DNA of 23,640 bases from Candidatus Glassbacteria bacterium RIFCSPLOWO2_12_FULL_58_11 (GTDB lineage Bacteria; Gemmatimonadota; Glassbacteria; GWA2-58-10). A model generated the notes under the pieces. The model saw only the letters and a list, made by a program, of their open reading frames with translations. It ran no database searches and had not been told where the DNA came from. The position numbers were made by a program, and so were the translations under genes. How positions within the stretch are numbered: the first letter of the stretch is position 1; the number at the start of each line of letters is the position of its first letter. The DNA lies in contig MFIX01000208.1 in the NCBI GenBank assembly GCA_001780825.1, positions 1 through 23,640 on the forward strand, given 5' to 3'. Shown here piece after piece: positions 7,023 through 14,157 of the stretch.

Positions 7023-8726
7023 TTACCGCCTGGGCTGCGAGACCAGGTCGCCGAACTTGCCCAGCAGGCCGAACTTGTTGCTCCAGCTGCAATACATGAT
7101 CCCGCTCGCGCCGGGAGTGTTATCCAACGAAACCAGCCAGTCTTTGACATTGTCCAGGTTGTCGGCATCGTAATACGCTCCGCCCATGGTCCGGAAACCG
7201 AGCCCGGCGAAATGCGGCAGGCTCAAGCCGCGCTTCTCGTGGTACCAGCAGACAATTACCAGGTCTTTCGGGACATAGTTCCAGGAGCCTTCGAAAGATT
7301 CATTCACATGGTAGTAGTAGTCTTTCATGTAGCCGCCGGCTTTGGTGCCGGCATTGTGGTTGGGATCGAGCATGTCCGACCAGATAAACACCGTGGCCTG
7401 CGGGCTGACCTCGTGGATCAACTCGACCTGCTTGTTGATCGTCTCGCCGAGCATTTGGGCCATGCTGATCCCGCGGCTGCGGCAGGCCTCGCAGGTTCCG
7501 CCCATACGGATTTCATCCATGTTCAGCATATAGTAGCGCGGAGACAGGGTTTCCTGGAGCATTTTGGCGTTGCTCCGCCAGAAATCATACAGCTCGGGCT
7601 CGGACATGCAGACCGGCACCTGGCTGTAATAAATGGTCATCCCGTGGTACCAGCTCACTCTCAGCCGCTCGCCCTCGCGGATTTTCCCGGCCGGCAGTAT
7701 GCGAATGGCCGGATCATCGTGATCGAACAGGAAATCGAGCTGCGGGTCGGTGATCTCCTGATAGTCAGCCCCCTCCTGGTACCGGGTACCGTCCTTGTCG
7801 CTTTTCACGACCACCGGCGTACCGGGACGGCGCAGGACATTGACCAGGCCGACCTCCTCGAGAACCAGGTCATCGATCCAGAAGCGACCACCCTTGCTCT
7901 CGGGAGCGCCGACCGCCACGATCACGCTGTCGCAGGTCAGGCTATTGAAGCCCAGGTCCACCCGCTTCCAGTCGCCCGTGGACTCGACTTTCGGGATATA
8001 GTACTGGAGCCTGCGGCCCTCCCGGCTTTTCACGATCAGCGGGAACACATCCCCGCCTTTTTCGATCCCCTCCGTTTTCACCCAGCCGCTCAGGCGGTAG
8101 CAGCGGCCGGGGTGCACCATTACTGTCTGCGCCAGCAGCGCCGACTCCTCGGGGTAGGCTCCACCCACCTCGAAACGCAAGGCCGTCCTGCCCTCATGGA
8201 CTACCTCGTGGTCGCCGAAGACAACCTCGCCCCTGGCGGCCAGGGGCTCGAAACTGGCCGGGAAATCATCCTCGATTTTTTCAAAGCCCCCATTGGCGAT
8301 ACTCACCGGCGGGTCCTGCACCAGCCGGGCCTCGCCCCCCTTGACCACGAACAGGGCATCGGTCACCGGCAGGCCCTCAGCCAGGTTCTGGTCATAGTCC
8401 AGCCCGGAGCCATAGCCGATCGACCACATCGCCGGGATAACATCCACACCGTGGCTGCCACAGAATTCAGCGACCTTTTTCAGGTTAGCGACATATTCCG
8501 GGCTTTTGAGCGAAATCTCGCCCACTCCACCGGGCAGCGCCATCCCGTTGATCCCGTGTTCCGAGCAGGTCTTGGCGATATCCAGCAGTTCCTGTGTGCC
8601 CTGTTCCGTGGAAAGGTTCTTGCCGAAAGCGTAAACCCAGCGATAGGGATAGGGCTGCTCTTTGGCGCAGGCGGCAAGGAGGGCCAGAGACAGAAAAGCG
8701 GCGCTGAACGTTATTTTGCTGGACAT
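7023..8726 (-). CDS. Lipoprotein with glycosidase-like TIM barrel split by a jelly-roll module
   Basis: The 567-residue product starts with a lipoprotein signal: hydrophobic stretch then LAAC with Cys20; the next residue is Ala, so sorting to the outer membrane is likely. Residues 28-125 look like the first strands of a TIM barrel, about 145-292 are a carbohydrate-binding-like beta sandwich (ends FWIDDLVLEEV), and about 345-567 return to barrel-like sequence. YMLNMDEIRMGG (Asp404-Glu405) resembles the Asp-Glu pair of GH20-type hexosaminidases and the following CEACRSRG also recalls that group, but I cannot assign a glycoside hydrolase family. AGGAGA 8 nt before the ATG supports the start. The downstream secreted nitrilase gene is on the same strand. 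Secreted glycan-active role is likely; substrate unknown. Confidence 0.75.
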   Translation of the reverse strand: MSSKITFSAAFLSLALLAACAKEQPYPYRWVYAFGKNLSTEQGTQELLDIAKTCSEHGINGMALPGGVGEISLKSPEYVANLKKVAEFCGSHGVDVIPAMWSIGYGSGLDYDQNLAEGLPVTDALFVVKGGEARLVQDPPVSIANGGFEKIEDDFPASFEPLAARGEVVFGDHEVVHEGRTALRFEVGGAYPEESALLAQTVMVHPGRCYRLSGWVKTEGIEKGGDVFPLIVKSREGRRLQYYIPKVESTGDWKRVDLGFNSLTCDSVIVAVGAPESKGGRFWIDDLVLEEVGLVNVLRRPGTPVVVKSDKDGTRYQEGADYQEITDPQLDFLFDHDDPAIRILPAGKIREGERLRVSWYHGMTIYYSQVPVCMSEPELYDFWRSNAKMLQETLSPRYYMLNMDEIRMGGTCEACRSRGISMAQMLGETINKQVELIHEVSPQATVFIWSDMLDPNHNAGTKAGGYMKDYYYHVNESFEGSWNYVPKDLVIVCWYHEKRGLSLPHFAGLGFRTMGGAYYDADNLDNVKDWLVSLDNTPGASGIMYCSWSNKFGLLGKFGDLVSQPRR

Positions 8727-9042
8727 GTTAGGTTTCTCCTGAAGGCGTTGGTGAGCTTCGAGCGGTGCGGCGGTGGTAACTGCCCGGAAACTTTAGCACC
8801 ATTCACGGAAAAATTCAAGCCCCGCGAACAAAAGGAAATTCCCCCTGGCGGCCTTAATGCCGGTTCCAAACCTGATAGATAATGTGCTTAGCGGTCAATC
8901 CGGAAAGCCGGGGGGAAAGGCTGGTGCATTTAATATCGATGGCAAGCGAAAGCAATGCCGGGAGGCTGAATCCGGGGAGAATGAGCCTGGGGCGGAAAAT
9001 CCCACCTCAGGCAAGGATCGGTGCGGCCTGTTCAACCGGCAA
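8727..9042. other. Gene-free stretch upstream of the split-barrel lipoprotein
   Basis: This 316-bp stretch would be leader or promoter for the minus-strand lipoprotein gene. Short open frames here look unlike protein. I looked for cobalamin, TPP and c-di-GMP riboswitch cores on both strands and did not find them. One weak -24/-12-like string lies at 8945-8960 on the minus strand (GG and GC correctly spaced, three other consensus bases wrong). Confidence 0.4.
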
Positions 9043-9621
9043 TCATTTTTCGCAGTGGTAAACAAAAGCCGGCGGGATATTCAGCAGGGCGATTGAGGAT
9101 TTTGTTATTGAGGGAAAATATTCGGACAACAGATATTTGAACCTTTTTCCGGCGGGCAGCAGCGTTCCGTGGCAATAGGCGTAGGTAATGAAAATTCCGC
9201 CTTCCAGCAGAACATCGAAGGTTTTCCCCATGATCTCTTTTTGCATATCATTCGGGAAAATGGCCCAGGGGAGACCGCTGATTATGACATCCGCATGATC
9301 TTTTTTATGCTTTTCGAGGTATTTCGAGACATTAACTACTGAATCTTTATAAATTGTCGCTTCGGGCAAGTTGTTCCTGATATTCCGGACCATCAACCCG
9401 TTTATCTCAATACCGAAATAGGTAGAGCCGGGTTTTAATCTTTTCAGCAGCTCGCGGGTGATCCTGCCGCTGCCGGGACCGTATTCCACCGCTACATCCA
9501 CTTTTTCGAAATCAATCCTCTCGATCATTTTGTTGACCAGCGTTCTTGAGCTGGGTGCTACGGCGCCGATAACCTGCGGATTCTTGACAAACTCTACTAG
9601 AAAATCGCGGTAAGTTTTCAA
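9043..9621 (-). CDS. Small SAM-dependent methyltransferase, phospholipid N-methyltransferase-like
   Basis: A 192-residue class I methyltransferase. The N-terminus NPQVIGAVAPSSRTL (14-28) is the hallmark of the group related to bacterial phosphatidylethanolamine N-methyltransferase and rRNA adenine dimethyltransferases. Motif I is VEYGPGSGRIT (45-55), the acidic SAM-ribose residue is probably Glu72 in GIEIN, and SGLPW (115-119) stands where motif IV lies. No membrane helix is clear, so it is a soluble or peripherally bound enzyme. The start is TTG at 9621 with GGGAGGA 7 nt before it. It stands alone, with gaps of about 300-400 bp on both sides, and its base composition is clearly more AT-rich than its neighbours. 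Phospholipid head-group methylation is the leading guess; an rRNA or small-molecule substrate is possible. Confidence 0.75.
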   Translation of the reverse strand: MKTYRDFLVEFVKNPQVIGAVAPSSRTLVNKMIERIDFEKVDVAVEYGPGSGRITRELLKRLKPGSTYFGIEINGLMVRNIRNNLPEATIYKDSVVNVSKYLEKHKKDHADVIISGLPWAIFPNDMQKEIMGKTFDVLLEGGIFITYAYCHGTLLPAGKRFKYLLSEYFPSITKSSIALLNIPPAFVYHCEK

Positions 9622-9628
9622 TCCCCTG

Positions 9629-9635
9629 TCCTCCC
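9629..9635 (-). promoter_or_regulatory. Ribosome binding site fixing a TTG start
   Basis: On the minus strand GGGAGGA stands 7 nt before the TTG at 9621. The NPQVIGAVAPSS motif that normally lies close to the N-terminus begins at residue 14, which agrees with this start. Confidence 0.6.
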
Positions 9636-9714
9636 GGTTGTCCGATAAAGTCTCTTTTCAGGGTTAATTCGCTTATACCTCAGAATAAGGACGAAGTCAA
9701 TCTATTTTCCACGA

Positions 9715-9776
9715 ACTTCCAGATCCGGCGGGCAATAATGTATCACCCCCCTCCGGATCTCCTGCAAGAAGGAAGT
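9715..9776. repeat. Two-part inverted repeat in AT-rich intergenic DNA
   Basis: AGATCCGG (9721-9728) pairs with CCGGATCT (9753-9760), and ACTTCC (9715-9720) pairs with GGAAGT (9771-9776), giving a long stem with a 10-nt one-sided bulge and a 24-nt loop. A second small hairpin, AATCTAC/GTAGATT (9799-9805 / 9815-9821), follows. Function is unknown. The rest of 9622-10027 holds a terminator (9890-9926) and no convincing gene. Confidence 0.45.
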
Positions 9777-9889
9777 TTTAATTTTTAGCATCTTAAAGAA
9801 TCTACCCGGTTACTGTAGATTTTTCAAAAGATAAAGGCGAGGAATCAGATTGAAATGTATTATTTTAACCTGCAGATTGATAATTCGGA

Positions 9890-9926
9890 TACAAAATAAA
9901 ACGGGTCCGCGCAAAAACGCAAACCC
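9890..9926 (-). terminator. Rho-independent terminator of the ABC exporter operon
   Basis: Read on the minus strand, GGGTTTGC (9926-9919) can pair with GCGGACCC (9910-9903), an 8-bp stem with two G-U pairs and an 8-nt loop, followed at once by the T-rich run GTTTTATTTTG. It lies about 100 nt after the stop of the permease gene. Confidence 0.6.
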
Positions 9927-10027
9927 TTTCTTTAAACTCTAAACGATCAGTCCGTATTCTCCGCGGATTCACAAAACAAGCCATGAAATTCCGCATTCCG
10001 GGCGGCGCAGCGACGGGGAGCAGGAAA

Positions 10028-11245
10028 TCATTCGTACCTCAAGGCATCGATGGGGTGCAAAGCGGCGGCTTTGCGCGCCGGGTAGAATCCGAAAAAAATC
10101 CCCACCGCTGCGGAAAAGACGACCGCGACCAGCACGATACTCGGATTGACCAGAGTCTTGATCTGGGTCATCTGAGTCAGAATGCGGGAGCCGACCAGCG
10201 AAACAAGGATTCCGATCAGCCCGCCCGACATGCTGAGCGTGACCGCCTCGGTCAGAAACTGAGTCATGACATCGCTCTCCCGCGCTCCGATGGACATCCG
10301 GATTCCGATCTCACGGGTGCGCTCGGTGACCGATACCAGCATGATGTTCATAATCCCGATACCGCCCACGATCAGAGAAACGCCGGCTATTGCACCCAGA
10401 AGCAGGGTCAGGGTCCTGGTCGTCGCCGAGAGCGTCTCGATCAGCTCGGACTGGTTGAAAACTGTAAAGTCATCCGATTCGCCGGTATTTATTTTATGGG
10501 CATCTCTCAGGATCCTTCCCATCTCCTCCTGCGCCGCGTTGATCATTAGCGGGGATACAGCGCTGGCATAGATCATGTCGATAAAGCGCCCGTCCCTGAA
10601 ACGGTACAGCACCGTTGTCGAGGGCGACAGCAAGACATCATCCTGGTCCTGCCCCCGCGAATCCTTGCCTTTTTCCTTGAGCAGTCCGATAATTTTCATC
10701 GGCGTGTTGTTGACCCGGATCCTCTGCCCCACCGGGTCCTGGTCCGGAAACAGATTATCGGCGACTGTTTTCCCGATGACCGCGACTTTATTCCGGCTCA
10801 GGATGTCTCGTTCGGTAAAGAACTCTCCCTCGGCTATTCCCCAGTCCCGGATCAGCAGATAGCTGACCGAGACCCCTGAAATAGTGGTACTCCAGTTTAC
10901 GCCGCCACCGATAACCTGGGCCCGCACACGAATCATCGGGGAGATCCCCTGGACCAGCCTGGCCTGCCGCTCCAGGACATTGGCATCTTCCATGGTGAGC
11001 CGGTTGAAACTGCCCCAGCCCTGGCTGACTCCTCCCACATTACGCGCTGCCGGAAAGACCATGAGCAGGTTGGCCCCCAAGGTCTGGATATTGTCCCGGA
11101 TTTCTTTCTGCGCGCCCTCGCCGATCGCCACCATGATAATGACCGCGGCGACACCGATGATTATGCCGAGCGAGGTCAGGAAACTGCGCATCCGGTTTTT
11201 CAGTATGCTCCGGAAGGAAACCTTGATTGTATTCTGCCATCTCAT
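10028..11245 (-). CDS. MacB-type ABC exporter permease
   Basis: A 405-residue inner-membrane subunit with the MacB/FtsX plan: one N-terminal helix (about 22-42, FLTSLGIIIGVAAVIIMVAIG), a large periplasmic domain (about 45-275, MacB_PCD type), then three helices in the C-terminal 125 residues, including the conserved GGIGIMNIMLVSVTERTREIGIRMSIGA segment that leads into the coupling helix. It lacks the ATPase domain that is fused in E. coli MacB; the ATPase is the gene just upstream, as in Bacillus YknYZ. Such pumps work mechanically across the envelope, exporting peptides, macrolides, toxins or lipids. AAGGTGA 7 nt before the ATG supports the start. Last gene of a three-gene operon; a terminator follows. 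Confidence 0.92.
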   Translation of the reverse strand: MRWQNTIKVSFRSILKNRMRSFLTSLGIIIGVAAVIIMVAIGEGAQKEIRDNIQTLGANLLMVFPAARNVGGVSQGWGSFNRLTMEDANVLERQARLVQGISPMIRVRAQVIGGGVNWSTTISGVSVSYLLIRDWGIAEGEFFTERDILSRNKVAVIGKTVADNLFPDQDPVGQRIRVNNTPMKIIGLLKEKGKDSRGQDQDDVLLSPSTTVLYRFRDGRFIDMIYASAVSPLMINAAQEEMGRILRDAHKINTGESDDFTVFNQSELIETLSATTRTLTLLLGAIAGVSLIVGGIGIMNIMLVSVTERTREIGIRMSIGARESDVMTQFLTEAVTLSMSGGLIGILVSLVGSRILTQMTQIKTLVNPSIVLVAVVFSAAVGIFFGFYPARKAAALHPIDALRYE

Positions 11246-11303
11246 CGCTTTTCACCTTGTTGATATTCCAGCCGTAGAAGTCGGTTTAACCGGGCAATAG
11301 GCC

Positions 11304-12056
11304 TCAGGAAAGACTCTCAGCAGCCGCTGCTTTAAGGGCCTGCAAATCCTCCTCGGCGCTGCGGCGGGCATTCACCGGGTGGTCGCGGATCACCAGCCCG
11401 TCCCGCATTTCGACAATGCGGCGGGCGTAGCGCGAGATATCGTTTTCATGAGTCACCATCAGAATTGTTATTCCCTGCGCGTTAAGTTTCTGAAAAATCT
11501 CCATCACTTCGATCGAGGTATTGCTGTCCAGGTTGCCGGTCGGCTCATCGGCCAGGACAATCGAAGGATTATTCACCAGGGCGCGCGCAATCGCCACCCG
11601 CTGCTGCTGGCCTCCCGACAACTGGTTCGGCTCGTGATGCATGCGGTCGGCCAATCCGACCTTTTCCAGAGCGGCGAGCGCCTTGGCACGCGGATCCTTG
11701 ATATTGTGCACGCGGTCGTAAAAAATCGGCAATTCCACATTTTCCAGGGCCGAGGTACGGGCGAGCAGGTTGAATCCCTGAAACACGAAGCCGATTTTCT
11801 GGTTGCGGATGTCCGCATAGCGGTTCCGGCTCAACTCATTCACGTTAATGCCGTCCAGGTAGTATTCGCCCGAGGTTGGGTGGTCCAGGCAGCCGATCAG
11901 GTTCATCAGGGTCGATTTGCCGGAGCCCGAGGCCCCCATGACTGCCAGATATTCGCCTTTTTCGACAGTGAGGTTCACCCCTTTCAATGCATGGACCTCG
12001 ATATCGCCCATAAGGTATGTTTTTACTAAATTCTGTATCCGGATCACCGGCGGCAT
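11304..12056 (-). CDS. MacB/LolD-type ABC exporter ATPase
   Basis: A 250-residue cytoplasmic ATPase with all key motifs: Walker A GASGSGKST (41-49), Q-loop Gln93 in FVFQGFNLL, signature LSGGQQQR (146-153), Walker B IVLADEP (166-172) with catalytic Glu171, D-loop GNLDS and the H-loop histidine in MVTHE. The sequence is of the LolD/MacB/YknY group. A C-terminal tail of about 25 residues goes beyond the core domain. AGGGAGA precedes the ATG. The upstream membrane-fusion gene stops 3 nt before this start, so translation is probably coupled; the permease starts 58 bp downstream. Confidence 0.94.
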   Translation of the reverse strand: MPPVIRIQNLVKTYLMGDIEVHALKGVNLTVEKGEYLAVMGASGSGKSTLMNLIGCLDHPTSGEYYLDGINVNELSRNRYADIRNQKIGFVFQGFNLLARTSALENVELPIFYDRVHNIKDPRAKALAALEKVGLADRMHHEPNQLSGGQQQRVAIARALVNNPSIVLADEPTGNLDSNTSIEVMEIFQKLNAQGITILMVTHENDISRYARRIVEMRDGLVIRDHPVNARRSAEEDLQALKAAAAESLS

Positions 12057-12059
12057 TTG

Positions 12060-13394
12060 CTATCTCCCTAACGCCCGGCCCATGACTCGCATGTCTAACC
12101 GGGGGCCATTAGAATTATTTTGTTTTTCCGCAACCTGAATGACGCTGCTCATTACTTTCTGGCCCTCGTGCACCCGGTCATTCTCCAGAATCTCGGTCAT
12201 CAGCCCATCAGTGATACCCTTGCGTACAGGAATGGCCGAATAGTTTCCCTGATCGTCCTTGGTACACAGGCGAGCCATGTTTTCCCGCTGGCCCCGGCCT
12301 CCCCAATTGCCGTTACCATCCGGCGGCCCGGATCGCCTGCCCTCGCCGGAGCTGGGGTCCCACTGGCGCTGAGTGTTGGGGTCCCCTTGACGGCGTGCAT
12401 TAGGGTCCCTTTGACGCTGACCGGTGGAGTCTCCCGGGCGCTGACGGCCGGTCCAGTTTCTGCGCATGGCAGCCAGCATCTCCTCAGTCGGCTGAATCCG
12501 CAGAGCGCTGCTGGGCACCAGCAGGACATTCTCTTTCTTTTCGACCACAAAATCGAGAGTCGCGGTCATCCCCGGCAACAGCAAACCTTCCTTATTCTCA
12601 GCATCGACCACTACCGTGTAGGTGACCACGTTCGAAACCATTTTCGGCTGCAGCCGCACCTCGCGAACTGCACCTTGAAATTTCTTGTCGAAATAGGACT
12701 CGACCGAGAAGCGGACCTCCTGGCCCTCCTTGATCTGTCCGATATCGCTTTCATCGACCGCGGCCAGGATCTGGATCTTGGACAGGTCCTCGGCAATCTG
12801 GAACAGGGTCGGGGTGGAGAAACTGGCGGCGACAGTCTGGCCCTCCTCCACGTTGCGGTTAATCACCTTGCCTGAGATCGGCGAGCAGATAAGCGCATGG
12901 TCCAGATTGAACTGCGCCCGCTCCAGCGCGGACTGCGCCGATTGCAGCGAGGCGAAATTCGATTTCATCGTGGTTTCGAAAGAAAGCAGCTCGAGCTCGG
13001 AGACATAGTGCTGATCGAACAATTCCTTGTTATGCTCGTAATCTTTTTCCGCTTTGCGGTATTGTGCATCCGCCCTGACTATGCTGGCGTTCGCGTCCCT
13101 GATCGAGGATTGCAGGAAGGTGGTATCCAGCACCGCCAGGACCTGGCCTTTCTTGACATTATCGTTGAAATCGACGAAGATTTTGTCGATTTTCCCCGAG
13201 ACTTCGGTTCCCACCGCGACTGTCCGGACCGGCTCAATGGTGCCGGTGCAGGATATGACATTTTCGATGTCGCCCCGGGTGATTTCGGCAAAGTCGATCA
13301 ACGGCTGAGCCTCGACGCTGTTTTTGTTCCTGATAAAACCATAGGCGGCGGCGGCCAGTGCCAGCACGATGACTAATGCAATAATCTTTTTCAT
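12060..13394 (-). CDS. MacA/HlyD-family periplasmic adaptor (membrane fusion protein)
   Basis: Starting at ATG 13394 gives 444 residues and puts a membrane anchor (MKKIIALVIVLALAAAAYGF) at the N-terminus; an in-frame ATG at 13481 would add 29 unlike residues, and AGGAAG sits 10 nt before 13394. The order is half lipoyl domain (GTVEP-like TGTIEPVRTVAVGTEVSGKI), alpha-helical hairpin (about 95-165), second lipoyl half (SPISGKVINRNVEEGQTV), beta-barrel and membrane-proximal domains. It would link the ABC pair to an outer-membrane TolC-like channel, which is not in the window. Oddly, about 60 residues rich in Arg, Gln, Gly, Asp and Pro (around 310-370), partly built of an 8-residue repeat, interrupt the C-terminal region. 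First gene of the operon. Confidence 0.9.
   Translation of the reverse strand: MKKIIALVIVLALAAAAYGFIRNKNSVEAQPLIDFAEITRGDIENVISCTGTIEPVRTVAVGTEVSGKIDKIFVDFNDNVKKGQVLAVLDTTFLQSSIRDANASIVRADAQYRKAEKDYEHNKELFDQHYVSELELLSFETTMKSNFASLQSAQSALERAQFNLDHALICSPISGKVINRNVEEGQTVAASFSTPTLFQIAEDLSKIQILAAVDESDIGQIKEGQEVRFSVESYFDKKFQGAVREVRLQPKMVSNVVTYTVVVDAENKEGLLLPGMTATLDFVVEKKENVLLVPSSALRIQPTEEMLAAMRRNWTGRQRPGDSTGQRQRDPNARRQGDPNTQRQWDPSSGEGRRSGPPDGNGNWGGRGQRENMARLCTKDDQGNYSAIPVRKGITDGLMTEILENDRVHEGQKVMSSVIQVAEKQNNSNGPRLDMRVMGRALGR
12354..12449 (-). repeat. Four 24-bp imperfect tandem repeats inside the adaptor gene
   Basis: On the plus strand the string GGGGTCC or a close variant recurs at 12354, 12378, 12402 and 12426, a period of 24 bp. 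Read in the coding frame this gives 8-residue units of the type QRQxDPNx. The repeats keep the frame. Confidence 0.7.
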
Positions 13395-13435
13395 ATCTAT
13401 CTGACTTCCTTTCCTGATCAGCTTAATTGCAGGCC

Positions 13436-13454
13436 CGGGAATAAAGAGTTCCCG
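13436..13454. promoter_or_regulatory. Inverted repeat upstream of the exporter operon
   Basis: CGGGAA-N7-TTCCCG lies about 42 bp before the adaptor start. It could be an operator or a hairpin in the leader of the exporter mRNA. No clear promoter boxes were found beside it on the minus strand. Confidence 0.35.
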
Positions 13455-13578
13455 CTCGAAGGGACGGCCGCTCAAAGTCATTATCCGGAATATCCGTCCC
13501 CTTAGTACCAGACAAACGAAACAGAATACAGGTTACACAATGTTGACAGCTGGACTCTACTCCCGGTTTCGGAATTTA

Positions 13579-13608
13579 TTGACGAAAGACGGATAAATTG
13601 CCATTAAT
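13579..13608 (+). promoter_or_regulatory. Candidate promoter of the molybdenum hydroxylase operon
   Basis: TTGACG (13579-13584) and ATTAAT (13603-13608) are 18 bp apart, about 75 bp before the ATG. The stretch 13500-13683 is AT-rich compared with the genes around it. GAGGT lies 7 nt before the start codon. Confidence 0.35.
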
Positions 13609-13683
13609 AAAGTGCCGAGAAAAATTGAAGTAACCTATCCGCTTTAATTTACAGCACATTCATTTCTCAGGCGAGGTAAAAAT

Positions 13684-14157
13684 ATGGAAAAAACAATCAA
13701 ATTCAAGCTCAACGGTAAAACCGTCAGCCCGACCGTGGATGGCGCGCGCACGCTGTTGTGGGTCTTGCGCACCGAGCTGGGCCTGACCGGAACGAAATAC
13801 GGCTGCGGCGAGGGTTATTGCGGCGCCTGCACGGTGCTGGTCGACAACGAGGCGTCCCGTTCCTGCCAGTTGGCGATCCAGGATGTCGAGGGCAGGGAGG
13901 TCCTGACCATCGAAGGCTTATCCGCCAATGGCAAGCTGCACCCGTTGCAGCAGGCTTTCATCGACCACGACGCCCTGCAATGCGGGTATTGCACTCCAGG
14001 AATGCTCCTGGCGGCCCACAGCCTGTTGCTGAGGATCCCGCAGCCCTCCAGGCAGGAAATCATCGCCGGCCTGGAGGACAATTTCTGCCGCTGCGGCGCG
14101 CACACCCGGATTATCCAGGCAGTCCAGGGCGTGGCGGCGAAAAGGGAGGCAAAATGA
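13684..14157 (+). CDS. 2Fe-2S subunit of a xanthine dehydrogenase-family molybdenum hydroxylase
   Basis: A 157-residue protein with two [2Fe-2S] domains. The plant-type ferredoxin cluster is held by Cys41, Cys46, Cys49 (CGEGYCGAC) and Cys61; the second cluster by Cys100 and Cys103 (QCGYCTPG) and Cys135 and Cys137 (CRCG). Length and motifs match IorA/CoxS-type small subunits. It passes electrons from the molybdenum site of the next gene's product to an acceptor. It has no export signal of its own, so it would travel folded with the Tat-signal partner. Its TGA overlaps the next ATG (ATGA), showing tight coupling. No FAD subunit is present, which fits the two-subunit Ior-like design. Confidence 0.93.
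   Translation: MEKTIKFKLNGKTVSPTVDGARTLLWVLRTELGLTGTKYGCGEGYCGACTVLVDNEASRSCQLAIQDVEGREVLTIEGLSANGKLHPLQQAFIDHDALQCGYCTPGMLLAAHSLLLRIPQPSRQEIIAGLEDNFCRCGAHTRIIQAVQGVAAKREAK

Noticed and set aside
7008..8882. 624-codon open frame on the plus strand
   Set aside because: It lies opposite the lipoprotein gene, which has a lipobox, ribosome site and recognisable domains; the plus-strand translation has no recognisable domain and is a shadow of GC-rich codon use.
8727..9042. Riboswitch in the lipoprotein gene leader
   Set aside because: G-rich tracts drew attention, but cores of the cobalamin, TPP and c-di-GMP classes could not be found on either strand.
8857..9096. 79-codon plus-strand open frame
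   Set aside because: No ribosome site, no recognisable motif, and it overlaps the end of the methyltransferase gene on the other strand.
9983..10549. 188-codon plus-strand open frame
   Set aside because: It lies over the MacB-type permease gene on the opposite strand and has no protein-like features.
12354..12449. Possible CRISPR-like or other non-coding array
   Set aside because: The 24-bp period has no spacers, keeps the reading frame and lies inside the adaptor gene; it is a coding repeat.
13395..13481. N-terminal extension of the adaptor protein to the ATG at 13481
   Set aside because: The extra 29 residues precede a complete membrane anchor, and AGGAAG stands before the ATG at 13394.
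13758..14153. Upstream extension of the molybdopterin subunit frame
   Set aside because: The frame is open, but it overlaps the whole 2Fe-2S subunit gene in another frame; the Tat signal and ribosome site place the start at 14154.
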